From positions 1-56,625 of the forward strand of contig JAEPRB010000251.1 of NCBI GenBank assembly GCA_016758965.1: a stretch of DNA of 56,625 nt, written 5' to 3'. A model generated the notes under the pieces. That model was given only the letters and a program-made list of their open reading frames with translations, did no database searches and had not been told where the DNA came from. Shown here piece by piece: positions 12,724 through 23,136 of this stretch (position 1 is the stretch's first letter; each line of letters begins with the position of its first letter). The position numbers were made by a program, and so were the translations under genes. This DNA is from Circinella minor. Lineage: Eukaryota > Mucoromycota > Mucoromycetes > Mucorales > Lichtheimiaceae.

Positions 12724-15700
12724 ATGATTGAACAACAGGTGCGTTCTAATGCTGAACATCAATCTACTAGCATACCCCGTTCTACAACAACAACAACAAT
12801 AAATACAGCAACGCAAATTGAAGACCTTGATCTTGAAGATGGTCCACTTTTTCGTGCTACAGTAACTCAACTTGAAAGCAAAACGAGTGCTTTAAAAGCC
12901 AACGTTAAACGTATTATTAAAGCCGCCACAGCTTCTATGGAAGCCAAACGAGCTATGCTTGAAGCTGATCAAGCTTTTATTCAAGTACTTGAAGATATCC
13001 CAACTATGGAACCACTTTTCACTCATTATCTCAATATGACCTGGCCAAAAATGTATGAACAATGGGAACGTATGGAACACTCAATGCAATCCCTTTTAAT
13101 CGACCCATTACAAAAATTATATGAAATGGATATCAAGGCTGCTGATACAAAAAGACGTCATTTTGAAGATGAAAGTAAACAGTATTACGCTTACTTGTCA
13201 AAATATCTTAGTATTACGAAAAAGGATAGCAATAATAAAAAAGATAATAGCGAGGCGAAACATCAGGCCAAAAAACATCATTTTGATATTATCAAGTTTG
13301 AATATTTGGCTTTTTTGAAAGATTTGCATGGTGGTAAAAAAAGTCAAGAAATTCTGTATCACATGTTTAGTTATTATCAAAAACAATATGCATTTTATGA
13401 TACTGTCGCTGAATTATTGGAACCAAGTAAACCCGGATTGGATGAATTGGGTACCATGATGGCAGATGTTTCAAGGGAACAGGATTTGGTGAATAAGGAA
13501 CGAAGTGAAAAACGGAAATACCTTGAATTGCAACAACAACGTAATTCATTAGATGAAGATCAAAAGCAACGGCAACAACAACAACATCCATTATCTCCTC
13601 CATTAAATCCACAGCAACAACAACAATTACAACAACCCCAAATTATTGAACCGCCTGTGGATATGCTTACACCAATAGAAGAAGATAAATTTCGTGGTAT
13701 ACGTGATTTACAGCAACATCCTGATCGAGATTGGATTACTGGTTGTGGAAGACGAAAAGAAGGATTCTTATTTGCTACATCGAAACCTTTAAAATCTGTC
13801 AATACATTTGACAAGGCATCCAGTGCCATTTGGCATAGGTACGTTAATTAGGATTTCATTTTCTTTTTACACCTATTGATCTATATCACATTGATCGAAC
13901 AAAAAAAAAAGCTGATGATCTTTCTTTTTTTTTTTTTTATGGATTTGATTTTTTTTTTTTTAGATATTGGTGTGTATTAAGTGGTGGACAATTACATGAA
14001 TATACTAATTGGAAAGGACAATTACAAACACATATTGAACCTATTAATCTCCGGTTTGCGACGGTTCGGGAAGCAAGGAATATTGAACGACGTTTTTGTT
14101 TTGAAATTATCACTACCCATTTCCGACGTGTATATCAGGCTATATCAGAAGAAGAAATGCAAAGTTGGATTGCAACTATTAGTAATGCTATTGAAAGTCT
14201 TTTGAATGGTATGAGTAGCTCCATTGATTTGTTAAAAGGAATGGATAATCAACCTAAGCAACAACAACAACAGCAACAACAACAAAATAAAAAGAAACAT
14301 GCTCGATCCTTAAGTGGTGCTTTGAGACTTGGATTAACACAAGGAAATACCGTGATAAGTGGATCCAACAATTATAACAACAGTCATGAAAACGGTAGTA
14401 TTAGTAGTAATACACCAGCTAGTGTTGCTACAGCAACAACAAGTTATATAAAAAAACGTGCAAGTAATCTTAGTGGACATGGTGATGCTGGTGCTGACTT
14501 ATTAGCAGCAGTGGCAGCAAATAATAATCGACCCAATAATATGAATGAACATTCATCTGCTATGTTACCTACTGCTGAAAATAATAATAAGTTTCGTTGG
14601 TCCGGCTTAAGTTTCGGTAGATCATCTAGCAGTACGACACATAATCATCATCGATCATCATCATCATCTACATACAAGTTTGAACCTACCGTCGCAAATA
14701 CCGAATTATTATATCAGTTAAAACAAGATCCATCCAATACGCATTGTGCAGATTGTGGTGATGAAAATCCAGATTGGTGTTCTCTTAATTTGGGCATTGT
14801 ATTATGCATTGGTAAATTAAATTATAACATTATTTATATTTCCATTCCGGAATTAGAATTAAAGCTGAAAAATCTGATAATTTTATTTTTTTATAGAATG
14901 CTCTGGAATTCATCGATCTTTAGGGACGCATATATCCAAAGTCAGATCATTGACACTTGATAGCACTTCTTATACCCCTGATATCGTAGCACTTTTACGT
15001 GCTATGGGTAATGCACGGTCCAATGCCATTTGGGCTTCTAACAATACCATGGATTGTCCGAAACATGATGATAACCGACACGTTAAACTCAAATATATTC
15101 GACAAAAGTATGTTGATCGAGCATTCGTTATGCCTTTACCAGCATCTGATGACAACGACAATAGCAATAATAATAATCCACAAAGCTTATTATATGATGC
15201 GATTGACAAGGATGATATTCCAAAAGCCATGTATGCCATTGCGTTAGGTGCTAATATAAATGATGATGGAAGTTCAAATTTACAACAACAGGAACAAACA
15301 AAAATACCACTACTTGGTGAAGATCAAGAAGAAGATGATGAATGGCAACGTCGTGTACGTGAAAATAGTGGTGATCATTTGGACCATTTTTATATTCGAT
15401 ATGGACTTCATTTCGCCTTACTTCATGGTAGAGTATCCATTGATGATGATTTGGATCGTGAACATGTATATCCCATGGCGGAACTTTTATTACAAAATGG
15501 AGCTGATACTGGACTTGTCGATCCAGAAACAGGATATACATTATCTGAATTGGTTGGCATTGGACATGTTGTGGATGATGAGGCAATTACTTATATTAAT
15601 AGTAAAAATTCTGCAAGAGGACAATCTCCTATCTTAAGAGCTAGTATGCCACCACCTCCTTCATTGCTCCATGATGACGATGATAATGAAAGTTATCGTC

Positions 15701-15762
15701 CTATATCCTGTATATTAAGTAACGATAGTAGTAGTATCAGTAGTAGTTACGTTAAACCATAG
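12724..15762 (+). CDS. BAR-PH-ArfGAP-ankyrin protein (ACAP/ASAP-type Arf GTPase activator)
   Basis: Three exons: 12724-13838, 13964-14811 and 14897-15762 (2829 nt, 942 residues). Residues about 40-275 form a long helical BAR-like region. A glutamine-rich linker follows, then a PH domain at about 340-455, split by intron 1 at the WHRYWCVL strand. The ArfGAP zinc finger begins near residue 630 as CADC, with 16 residues to the second pair CIEC that is completed across intron 2. The catalytic arginine finger lies in GIHRSLGTH. Residues about 750-890 resemble degenerate ankyrin repeats. Proteins of this layout bind curved, phosphoinositide-rich membranes and stimulate GTP hydrolysis on Arf proteins in endocytic traffic. 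Polyglutamine and Asn/Ser-rich linkers are long compared with animal ACAPs. Close relatives in fungi are the Csx2/Cnt6-type proteins. Confidence 0.9.
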
Positions 15763-16016
15763 TAGTATTAGTATTAGTTATTAATTTTCCTTTCCCTTCG
15801 TTTATTTATTTATCTTAATTGTAATTGTATACCTCCTTCTTTTCTTACTTTTTATTTTATTAATGCTTTTTGGTAAATGATATTGATAACGATCATAGTG
15901 TGTGATGTTAAATGTATTTATGTGTATTGATTTATTTTCCTCTATGCATAAAAAATAAACTTACAAAGAAGTCATGTGTTGTACATAACATTATTTATCC
16001 TTTTCTCTCTCGTAAA

Positions 16017-17334
16017 ATGCATGCAGAAGAAGGAGTGGAAGAAACTACAGCACTTTATTTTCCTGAACAAAGAGAAACAACACCACTACTTTCGTCATCG
16101 TCATCACCATCAGAACAACAGCGATTCGGAACAGCAATAGCAATACGTAATGTCAATCGAAAAGAAATAATTGGGCTCTTCATTATACTCTTGGCATCGT
16201 TTGCTCATTCTTGCAGTTCTGTTACTGTAAAATGGACTAGTCTGTCATTTTCAACAATGGAGATCATTTTCGTAAGTTCCATCTCCCAGGCGATGTTTGG
16301 CTTTTTTGGTTGTCTTTGGTTTGGTGTAAAACCGTTTCCACGGAGTCATCGTATGTTATTACTATTACAAGGTGTTTTTGGTTCCTTGACAACATTATGT
16401 TTATATTACAGCTTAGCTTTTTTACCAGTTGGAAAGGCGACAGGTAATAATTGTAAAACAACAAATGAGGTCATATATGATGAGTGCACTAAACAAACTA
16501 TCTGTTCTACCTTTTTTATATTATCAAAAGTCATTTTTTATTTATACCCACTTATAATTGGTGTATTAGCTGCTCTATTTTTTGAAATATCTTTTGGGTG
16601 GTTCGAAACTTTGGCTTTTATATTTTGTTTGCTCGGTACTATTATGGTTTCCAAACCATATGTATTATTTGGTATAAAACGACAAAAAGAATACCCTGAC
16701 AATGCTGTTGATGGTAACGCGGAATTTATTACAATGATGAGTGCTCTCTTTGCGGCCTCTACATACATTACTCAGCAACTCCAATATAGAAGAAGTAATA
16801 CTACAACATCAATACAAGCAACAGAACATCATCAATTACATTTTTTATCATTTACATTTGTTACTGGTTGCATATTATGTCTCCTTGTTATTTTTATTAC
16901 TTTATTTGGATCACAAAAAACTATTATTATGCCAACAAATTGGATGGATTATTTAAAACTTATTTTGGTTGGATTTGTCGCATTTTGTCATCAATGTCTT
17001 GCAAATATTGGGTAAAGAAAATAACAGTCATTTGTATATTACTCGTCTACAAAAATAATAAAAAAAAATCATGCTTCTTGTTTGTATTTATTATTAACTA
17101 ATGCAATATGTACAACATGTTGTTTTGTCGAAAAAATTGTTTTTTATATATAGATTACAATTAGCACCTATTGGCCTTGGAACACTCATATATATGAATG
17201 ATATTCTATTTACTTTTGTTTTTGGAGCTTGTTTATTTAATGAGTATCCCGACGTATTTAGTATTGTGGGAGGTTTCTTAACGATATTCATGAATAGTGC
17301 AGTAGCAATAAACAAGTGGATCAATGACAAGTAA
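16017..17334 (+). CDS. EamA/DMT-superfamily membrane transporter (SLC35G-like)
   Basis: Exons 16017-16443, 16531-17011 and 17154-17334 give 362 residues with about ten hydrophobic helices after a 45-residue polar N-terminus (Glu- and Ser-rich, with PLLSSSSS). Helices pair into the two repeats typical of EamA proteins, for example the segment ending LAFLPVGKAT followed by VIFYLYPLIIGVL, equivalent to the end of repeat one in SLC35G and nucleotide-sugar-like carriers. The substrate cannot be told. Intron 1 is 87 nt with no stop in frame, so reading through it would add 29 polar residues between two helices; splicing restores the normal helix junction. I chose the ATG at 16017 over an in-frame one at 15912 because the extra 35 residues are low-complexity leader translation. 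Confidence 0.85.
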
Positions 17335-18847
17335 ATAAATTATTTAGTCTATGAAAGAAAACAAGTTACTGTGTCTCCAACAATCCTTTCAAAAAAAATT
17401 TGTTACTTCAAACGAGTTTTAAAAAGTAACATCGAAAAATAGTGTTACCCCGTAAGCGAAGTCAGAAGTATCAGACCTAAACAAAGATGTATCAATAAAC
17501 CAAGGAGTACTTTTGTTATTTATTATTTGTTTAAAAACCTCTTGGAAGAAAGTAAAGTCTTGTAAAGAAGTAATATAGTTAATATAACTGTATGGAGACA
17601 TGGATTTACTTTCACCTTCTCACGTTGTTTTTTCTGAAACCATGATATTTTATTCTATTATCACATAAAGAGTGGGTATTATTATAGTAATATGATTTAT
17701 ATATAATCATGTACATAATACGTATGCTATCTCCATCTTATTATATCTCTTTTGTTCTTTTTTAGTTTGACTAGAAAATGATGAGTTTGATCCAAAATAA
17801 TCCATTCTGATATAATTTGATTGCATTGGATTTTAATTTTATATTCTGTATAGTACAATTCTACATATCCACAACATCGTCATTCATTCTCATAGTTACG
17901 TGTACATAGTCGACCATCTTCAAACATAAAAAGTAATACTGTCACAAAAATTATCACTACCGCTCACTTTAGCTCATTGTATATTACTGGTCATTATTGT
18001 TTCCGTGTATGATTCAAAAAAGAAAGTGTTGTCCCGTAAATTTGAGTAATGGTTTATCGAAATAATTTTTTGGAAATATTATTATGAAATATTTTTACGT
18101 ACAGAACAAAAATTTATTGATAGTAGCAGTACGTATAAATCTGAGAAATTGGTATTGAACCCAGTAGCAGTACTATGTAAAAGTAATAAGAATGTCGTCT
18201 AGTACGTAGGAATAGACATTTAACTGCAAGATAATAATTTTTCTTGGTATACTACGACATATACAATAAAACTAACCATACGTAAAAAAAAGATAAGTTT
18301 TTCTTTCCACTTTGGCTTTTATTATTATTATTATTATTTAGCTCGTCAATCTGATGACGACATACATTTTAATATCATTTTACGAAAAGGCAAATAACTA
18401 TCACGTCTGAAGATATAAAAAAAAAATTCTAAAGCATACTCAAACTATCGGTGAGACACCCAGCAACATCATAACAATACAGTACCAACGAGCTCCTGAG
18501 AAATAATTCATTTTGATAATGTCAGGTTAAAATACGACCCGAACCCTTTTGTAAAATAATTTGGCATCCCTTCCTATAACCAAAAAAAAAAAAACCCTAC
18601 ATAGTTACATATAATATCGTAGACTCGTCGAGCTAGGTACGTCTTTGTTCGTCATGAATTTCACACCAACATCATTGTGTATCACAATTTCTTCATATAT
18701 ATAAGAGTAGCGAGCATCCAACGCATCGGGTGGATGTGTATAATATAGATATATACATTTTAATGCAGTGGAATTTTTGAGTAAAATAAAATGATATAGA
18801 AGAAATGAAATTTATGATACAATGACGAGTTGTAACAGGTGAAAGAA
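17335..18847. other. Intergenic region, no gene seen
   Basis: AT-rich DNA with no supportable gene. It separates the transporter from the tandem array, and I see no homology to the array in it. Confidence 0.5.
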
Positions 18848-20010
18848 TTAGAAGTAAAATAAACGAAGAGTAAGAATGTATGATATAATATGGGTTTGAA
18901 AGCATATGGCTTTGTTACTTGGTATTGGACTTGACACGAAATATTCAGCTTTTAGACTTGCTTTTGATTTATATTTGTCAAGTAATCCGAGATCTTCCCC
19001 AATTTTATAGCACAAATCCCAATCTATTCCATCGCCAAAGTGTTTTTTTTCCATAAATCAACAAATAACCATTTAAAGGTTTTGCGTTGGACGACAGGAA
19101 GCGAATCAAAGTTAGTAAATGATAGTGGTAAGGAGGTTGTTGGTGAAGTGGCGGAAGATGAAGATGAAGATCCTGAAGGCTCCTGTGATAAAGAATGTTT
19201 CTTACGCATTTCATTAACAAATAAACACCATAATCTAACACTTGTGATGTACGTTTCCGTGATTGGGTATTTCTTACATCCTCGGTTAATGTTTGTCTAG
19301 CTTTTATTAATTCTTGATAAAATTGACTGCAGGTAGTGCCAAATGCGTCAAGAACACGATTATAATCTGCAATATAATCATTAAATATGTCTTTGGCATG
19401 TTTGAAAAGTAATTGAATCGTTGCATCGTCATGTCATTCCAATGATATCAACGATAATTTTTGTTTGATAAAAAAAAATGGGGCAATGCGACAGTGGGTT
19501 CTACAGGACTGCTATCAAGACAGGTACGAATTGTTCCACCATTAATCAAGTAAAAGCAATTGGCCCAACTAGTACAAGGGAGTGAAGCTGCAAATGGAAC
19601 TTCTAGGTCTTCCTTTCCTACCATCTCTAAAATGTCTCGGGTTGTATTATTGATGCCGATGATAGCAACGATAGGGAGGACTGGGTATCTTTTGATCATT
19701 TGTAAACAGTATTGGATTACGGGCTGATAAAATTTAAGATCTACTGTGTGTTGTATCTCGATAAGAACGGGGGGCAGGTTACGATCACTATATGAGAATG
19801 GCTCATAGACGACATCTGATTTCATCAGATTTGGCCATTCAGTTGAAATGTTTTTATATTTATCGACGGCATGAGGTCCTATAAAAGATTCTGTGTTGAT
19901 ACAATATATAAAAGAATATTACATCTGACTATGTGATGTGTAAACATACCAACAAATTTTTCAATAATGAAGTTCGTAACTTCGGGCTTCAGCAAAATCA
20001 ATTTACTCAT
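18848..20010 (-). pseudogene. Array copy A: decayed Rpn/PD-(D/E)XK-like gene with the fullest 3' end
   Basis: The ancestral layout is best seen here: exon 1 at 20010-19950 (starts MSKLILLKPEV), a 59-nt intron, then exon 2 from 19890. The core from MKSDVVYEPFSYSD to VLIEIQ, followed by a helix carrying YQPVIQYC, resembles the PD-(D/E)XK fold of Rpn-like nucleases: an acidic residue, then E-x-Q about 16 residues on. Later parts are a helical region and a Ser/Thr-rich linker, then a tail (DWDLCYKIGEDLGLLDKYKS) missing from the other copies. It is broken by an extra A in the A-run at 19468-19475, a TGA at about 19434-19436 where copy C has Arg, and an extra T in the run near 19043-19050. The family assignment rests on motif resemblance only. 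Confidence 0.6.
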
Positions 20011-20269
20011 TAGATCTGTTTCGGATCTTTGTTTTTTTATCTAATGTGAATAGATAATCTTTTAAATCAAATATAAATTAGAATCGTAAAGTTTTTTTTT
20101 GGAGTACGTAATGTTACAAAAGAAAGAAAAAAGACTGAAGCTATAAGGCAACACAATCCACAATTATATCATAAACTCACCATCTTCTTCTGCTGTAGTA
20201 TTGAATATTGCGACAAGTTACCTCTAGCAGTACTTCTTGATAGAGGCAAATTGTTGTCTCTAAGCTTGC

Positions 20270-20480
20270 TTGCTTATAAAGTATTATTATAAAACTTTTG
20301 GTGCTGTATATCATATTTTGATATTTCTGTTTTCTTTTAGAAAAAAAAAATCCATCAAAGTACGTCAATTCCTCGGTTTTTCTTGGTTTAAAACCTTTCG
20401 GTCCTGTTTTGTTCCTACTAAAGGTCGGTTCAGAACGGTTCTCCTAAGAAACCAAACCGGACCGTACGATGGAGATACCT
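20270..20480 (-). repeat. Upstream segment shared between array units (second copy at about 22110-22320)
   Basis: About 210 bp upstream of copy A is repeated with high identity upstream of copy B at about 22110-22320. The part at 20376-20470 (second copy 22216-22308) is richer in GC than its surroundings. It carries several repeats of GGTT/AACC character (CTTGGTTTAAAACC, AAGAAACCAAACCGG) able to pair imperfectly. It may be promoter DNA of the family or a small repeat; I cannot tell which. Confidence 0.6.
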
Positions 20481-21856
20481 AGGATAAATCCTAATCCATT
20501 GTATCGCCAAAGTGTTCCCTCCATAAATCAACAAATAACCATTTAACGGTTTTATGTTGAACGGCTGGAGGCAAATCAAAATTCATAGAGGCGATGTTGG
20601 TAAGGAGGTTGTTGATGAAGTAGCGGAAGATGAAGATGATGTTCCTGGAGGCTCCTGTGATGAAGAGTGCTTCTTACGCATTTCATTAACAAATAAAATA
20701 CCACCATCTAACACTTGTGCTGTATGTTTCCTTGATTGGGTATTTCTGACGTCCTCGGTTAATGTTTGCCTAGCTTTGATTAATTGTTGATGAAATTGAT
20801 TGCAGGTAGTTTTAAATGCGTCAAAAACACTATTATAATCTGCAATATCATCATTAAAGATGTCTTTGGCATATTTTAAAAGTAATTGAATCGTGCGATC
20901 GTCACGTTGATCCATTGATATCAACGATAACTTTTGTTTAATAAAAAAATGTGCCAATGCAACTGTGGGTTCTATAGGGCTGCTATCAAGATAGGTACGA
21001 ATTGTTCCTCCATTAACTTGGTGCTTGGTTGAAAGTACCGTTCCACTTAAATCCTTGACTTCGTATACCTTTTGTCGTGGCTTCTGTGCCGAAATGCCCG
21101 AAGTAATGCTGGTCGACTAAATTTTGTGTCGATCTTCCACAGGAGGTGTAATCATGTCTACAAATGGATTAACAGCATGTGAAAAGCGTAGGTGTAGATC
21201 ATTGTTTGGATCGAAATCATAACTGTGATGATGCTTTTGATTGCGGAAGTGAAGGTCTAGGTTATGTGGAAACTAGAGCATTACTCCTTTTCAAGAAGTC
21301 AAGATCATCGGTGTCTTCATGGAGGCGACTTGAAAGAACGGGTAGAGTATTCTGTAAACCAGAAATGTGTATAGTTTTCATTCCAGTGTATCAAATAAAA
21401 ACATTCAGCTCAACCGCCACTGCAAGGGAATTGAGGACCAAAGGAAATTCTGGATCGTCTTTTTCTACCGTCTTCAAAATATCATGCGTCGTACTGTTGA
21501 TGCCTATGATGACAACGATAGGGAACACTGGGTATCTTTTGATCATTTGTAGGCAGTATTGGATAACGCGCTGATACAATTTGAGATATACTGTATGTTT
21601 TATCTCAATAAGAACCAGGGCCAGGTTACGATCGCTGTACGAGAATGGCTCATACACAACATCTGATTTCATCAGATTCGGCCATTCAGTTGGAATGCCT
21701 TTGTATTTGTCGACGGCATGAGGTCCTACAAAATATTCTGTGTTGATACAATATATAAAAGAATATTACATCTGACTATGTGATGTGCATACATACCAAC
21801 AATTTTTTTAATAATAAAGTTCGTAACTTCGGGTTTCAACAAATCAATTTACTCAT
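20480..21856 (-). pseudogene. Array copy B: disrupted Rpn/PD-(D/E)XK-like gene
   Basis: Same gene as copy A. The 5' part (21672 down to about 21391) retains MKSDVVYEPFSYSD but has E-I-K in place of E-I-Q. The 3' part (20957-20583) retains the helical region and Ser-rich linker. Between them about 370 bp of foreign sequence replaces the junction. Exon 1 (start at 21856) has lost a base, giving an early TGA, and the 3' end is frameshifted near 20583 and stops where homology to copy A ends (about 20480). The gene is clearly dead. Confidence 0.7.
21018..21390 (-). mobile_element. LTR-retrotransposon integrase fragment inserted in copy B
   Basis: Homology to copies A and C stops at about 21017 and resumes at about 21391. 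On the minus strand the insert can be read, in one frame from about 21145 to 21020, as NLVDQHYFGHFGTEATTKGI followed by RSQGFKWNG. This has the H-x3-H half of the integrase zinc-binding (HHCC) domain of Ty3/Gypsy-type retrotransposons, with the typical GHFG, RxxG and W spacing. The remainder has stops. No LTRs or clear target duplication are visible, so this is a fragment, perhaps brought in by repair or recombination. Confidence 0.55.
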
Positions 21857-22320
21857 TAAATCTGTTCTAGGTCTTCGTTTTTTGCCCAAAGTAAATAGAT
21901 GATTTTTTAATATGAATTAGAACCAAAAAGTTTTTTTTTCGGATTATATGATGTTATTAAAGAAAGAAAAAAGACTGAAACTATAAGAGAATACAATAGT
22001 TAATTATATCATATAATCACCAACTTCTTTGATCATATTATGGGACATTACGTGACAAGTTACCTCTAGTAGTGCTTCTTGATAAAAACAAATTGTTGTC
22101 TCTAAGCTTGCTTACGTATAAAGTATTATATAATACTTTTGGTGCTTTATATCATATTTTGATATTTCTGTTTTTTTTTTTAAAAAAAAAAATCCATAAA
22201 AGTACGTCAATTCCTCGGTTTTTCTTGGTTTAAAACCTTTCGGTCCTGTTTTGTTCCTACTAAAGGTCGGTTTAGAACAGTTCTCTTAAGAAACCAAACC
22301 GAACCGGACGATGAGGATAC

Positions 22321-23136
22321 CTAGGATAAATTACAATCCATTGTATCGCCAGAGTGTTCCCGCCATAAATCAACAAATGACCATCTAAAGGTTTTGTGTT
22401 GGACGACAAGAAGCGAATCAAAATTAGTAAACGATGTCGGTAAAGAGGTTGTTGATGAAGTGGCGGAAGATGAAGATGATGTTCCTGGAGGCTCCTGTGA
22501 TGAAGAGTGCTTCTTACGCATATCATCAACAAATAAAACATCATAATCTAACACTTGTGATGTACGTTTCCGTGATTGGGTACTTCTTACATCCTCGGTT
22601 AATGTTTGCCTAACTTTGATCAATTGTTGATGAAATTGATTGCAGGTAGTGTCAAATGCGCTAAGAACACTATTATACTCAGCAATATCATCATTAAAGA
22701 TGGCTTTGGCATATTTGAAAAGTAGTTGAATCGTGGGATCGTCACGTCGTTCCATTGATATTAATGATAATTTTTGTTTGATAAAAAAATGTGCTAATGC
22801 AACTGTGGGTTCTATAGGGCTGCTATCAAGATAGGTACGAATTGTTCCTCCATTAATCAAGTAAAAGCAGTTGGCCCAACCAGTACAAGGGAGTGAAGCC
22901 GCAAATGGAACTTCTAGGTCTTCCTTTCCTACCATCTCTAAAATGTCTTGGGTTGTACTGTTGATGTCGATGATTATAACGATAGGAAGAGCTGAATATC
23001 TTTTAATCATCGGCAAACAGTATTGTATTACGCGTTGATAACATTTGAGATCCACTATACGCTGGATCTCAATGAGAACCGAGGGAAAGTTACTATCCGT
23101 GTATGAGAACGGCTCATACCCAACATCTGATTCCAT
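22321..23136 (-). CDS. Array copy C: longest open copy of the Rpn/PD-(D/E)XK-like family, 5' exon broken
   Basis: A 271-residue frame from MESDVGYEPFSY to a stop at 22321. It carries the putative nuclease core (SDVGYEP, then VLIEIQ, then a helix with YQRVIQYC), a strand IVIIIDINSTT, a conserved middle (GWANCFYLINGGT), a helical region and a Ser/Thr-rich linker. In full-length relatives translation would start in an upstream exon. Its relic is at 23318-23265, but that exon has an A-run replacing codons and the second exon has lost a base near 23190, so neither phase reads through. Either translation starts at the internal Met or this copy is a pseudogene too. The C-terminal tail of copy A is missing. 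Proteins of Rpn type cut DNA and often spread with mobile DNA (family knowledge); activity here is doubtful. Confidence 0.55.
   Translation of the reverse strand: MESDVGYEPFSYTDSNFPSVLIEIQRIVDLKCYQRVIQYCLPMIKRYSALPIVIIIDINSTTQDILEMVGKEDLEVPFAASLPCTGWANCFYLINGGTIRTYLDSSPIEPTVALAHFFIKQKLSLISMERRDDPTIQLLFKYAKAIFNDDIAEYNSVLSAFDTTCNQFHQQLIKVRQTLTEDVRSTQSRKRTSQVLDYDVLFVDDMRKKHSSSQEPPGTSSSSSATSSTTSLPTSFTNFDSLLVVQHKTFRWSFVDLWREHSGDTMDCNLS

Noticed and set aside
15251..15637. Overlapping frames of more than 100 codons on both strands inside the ArfGAP gene
   Set aside because: Shadow frames of the ankyrin-region exon, with His/Met-rich compositions caused by codon use in the real frame.
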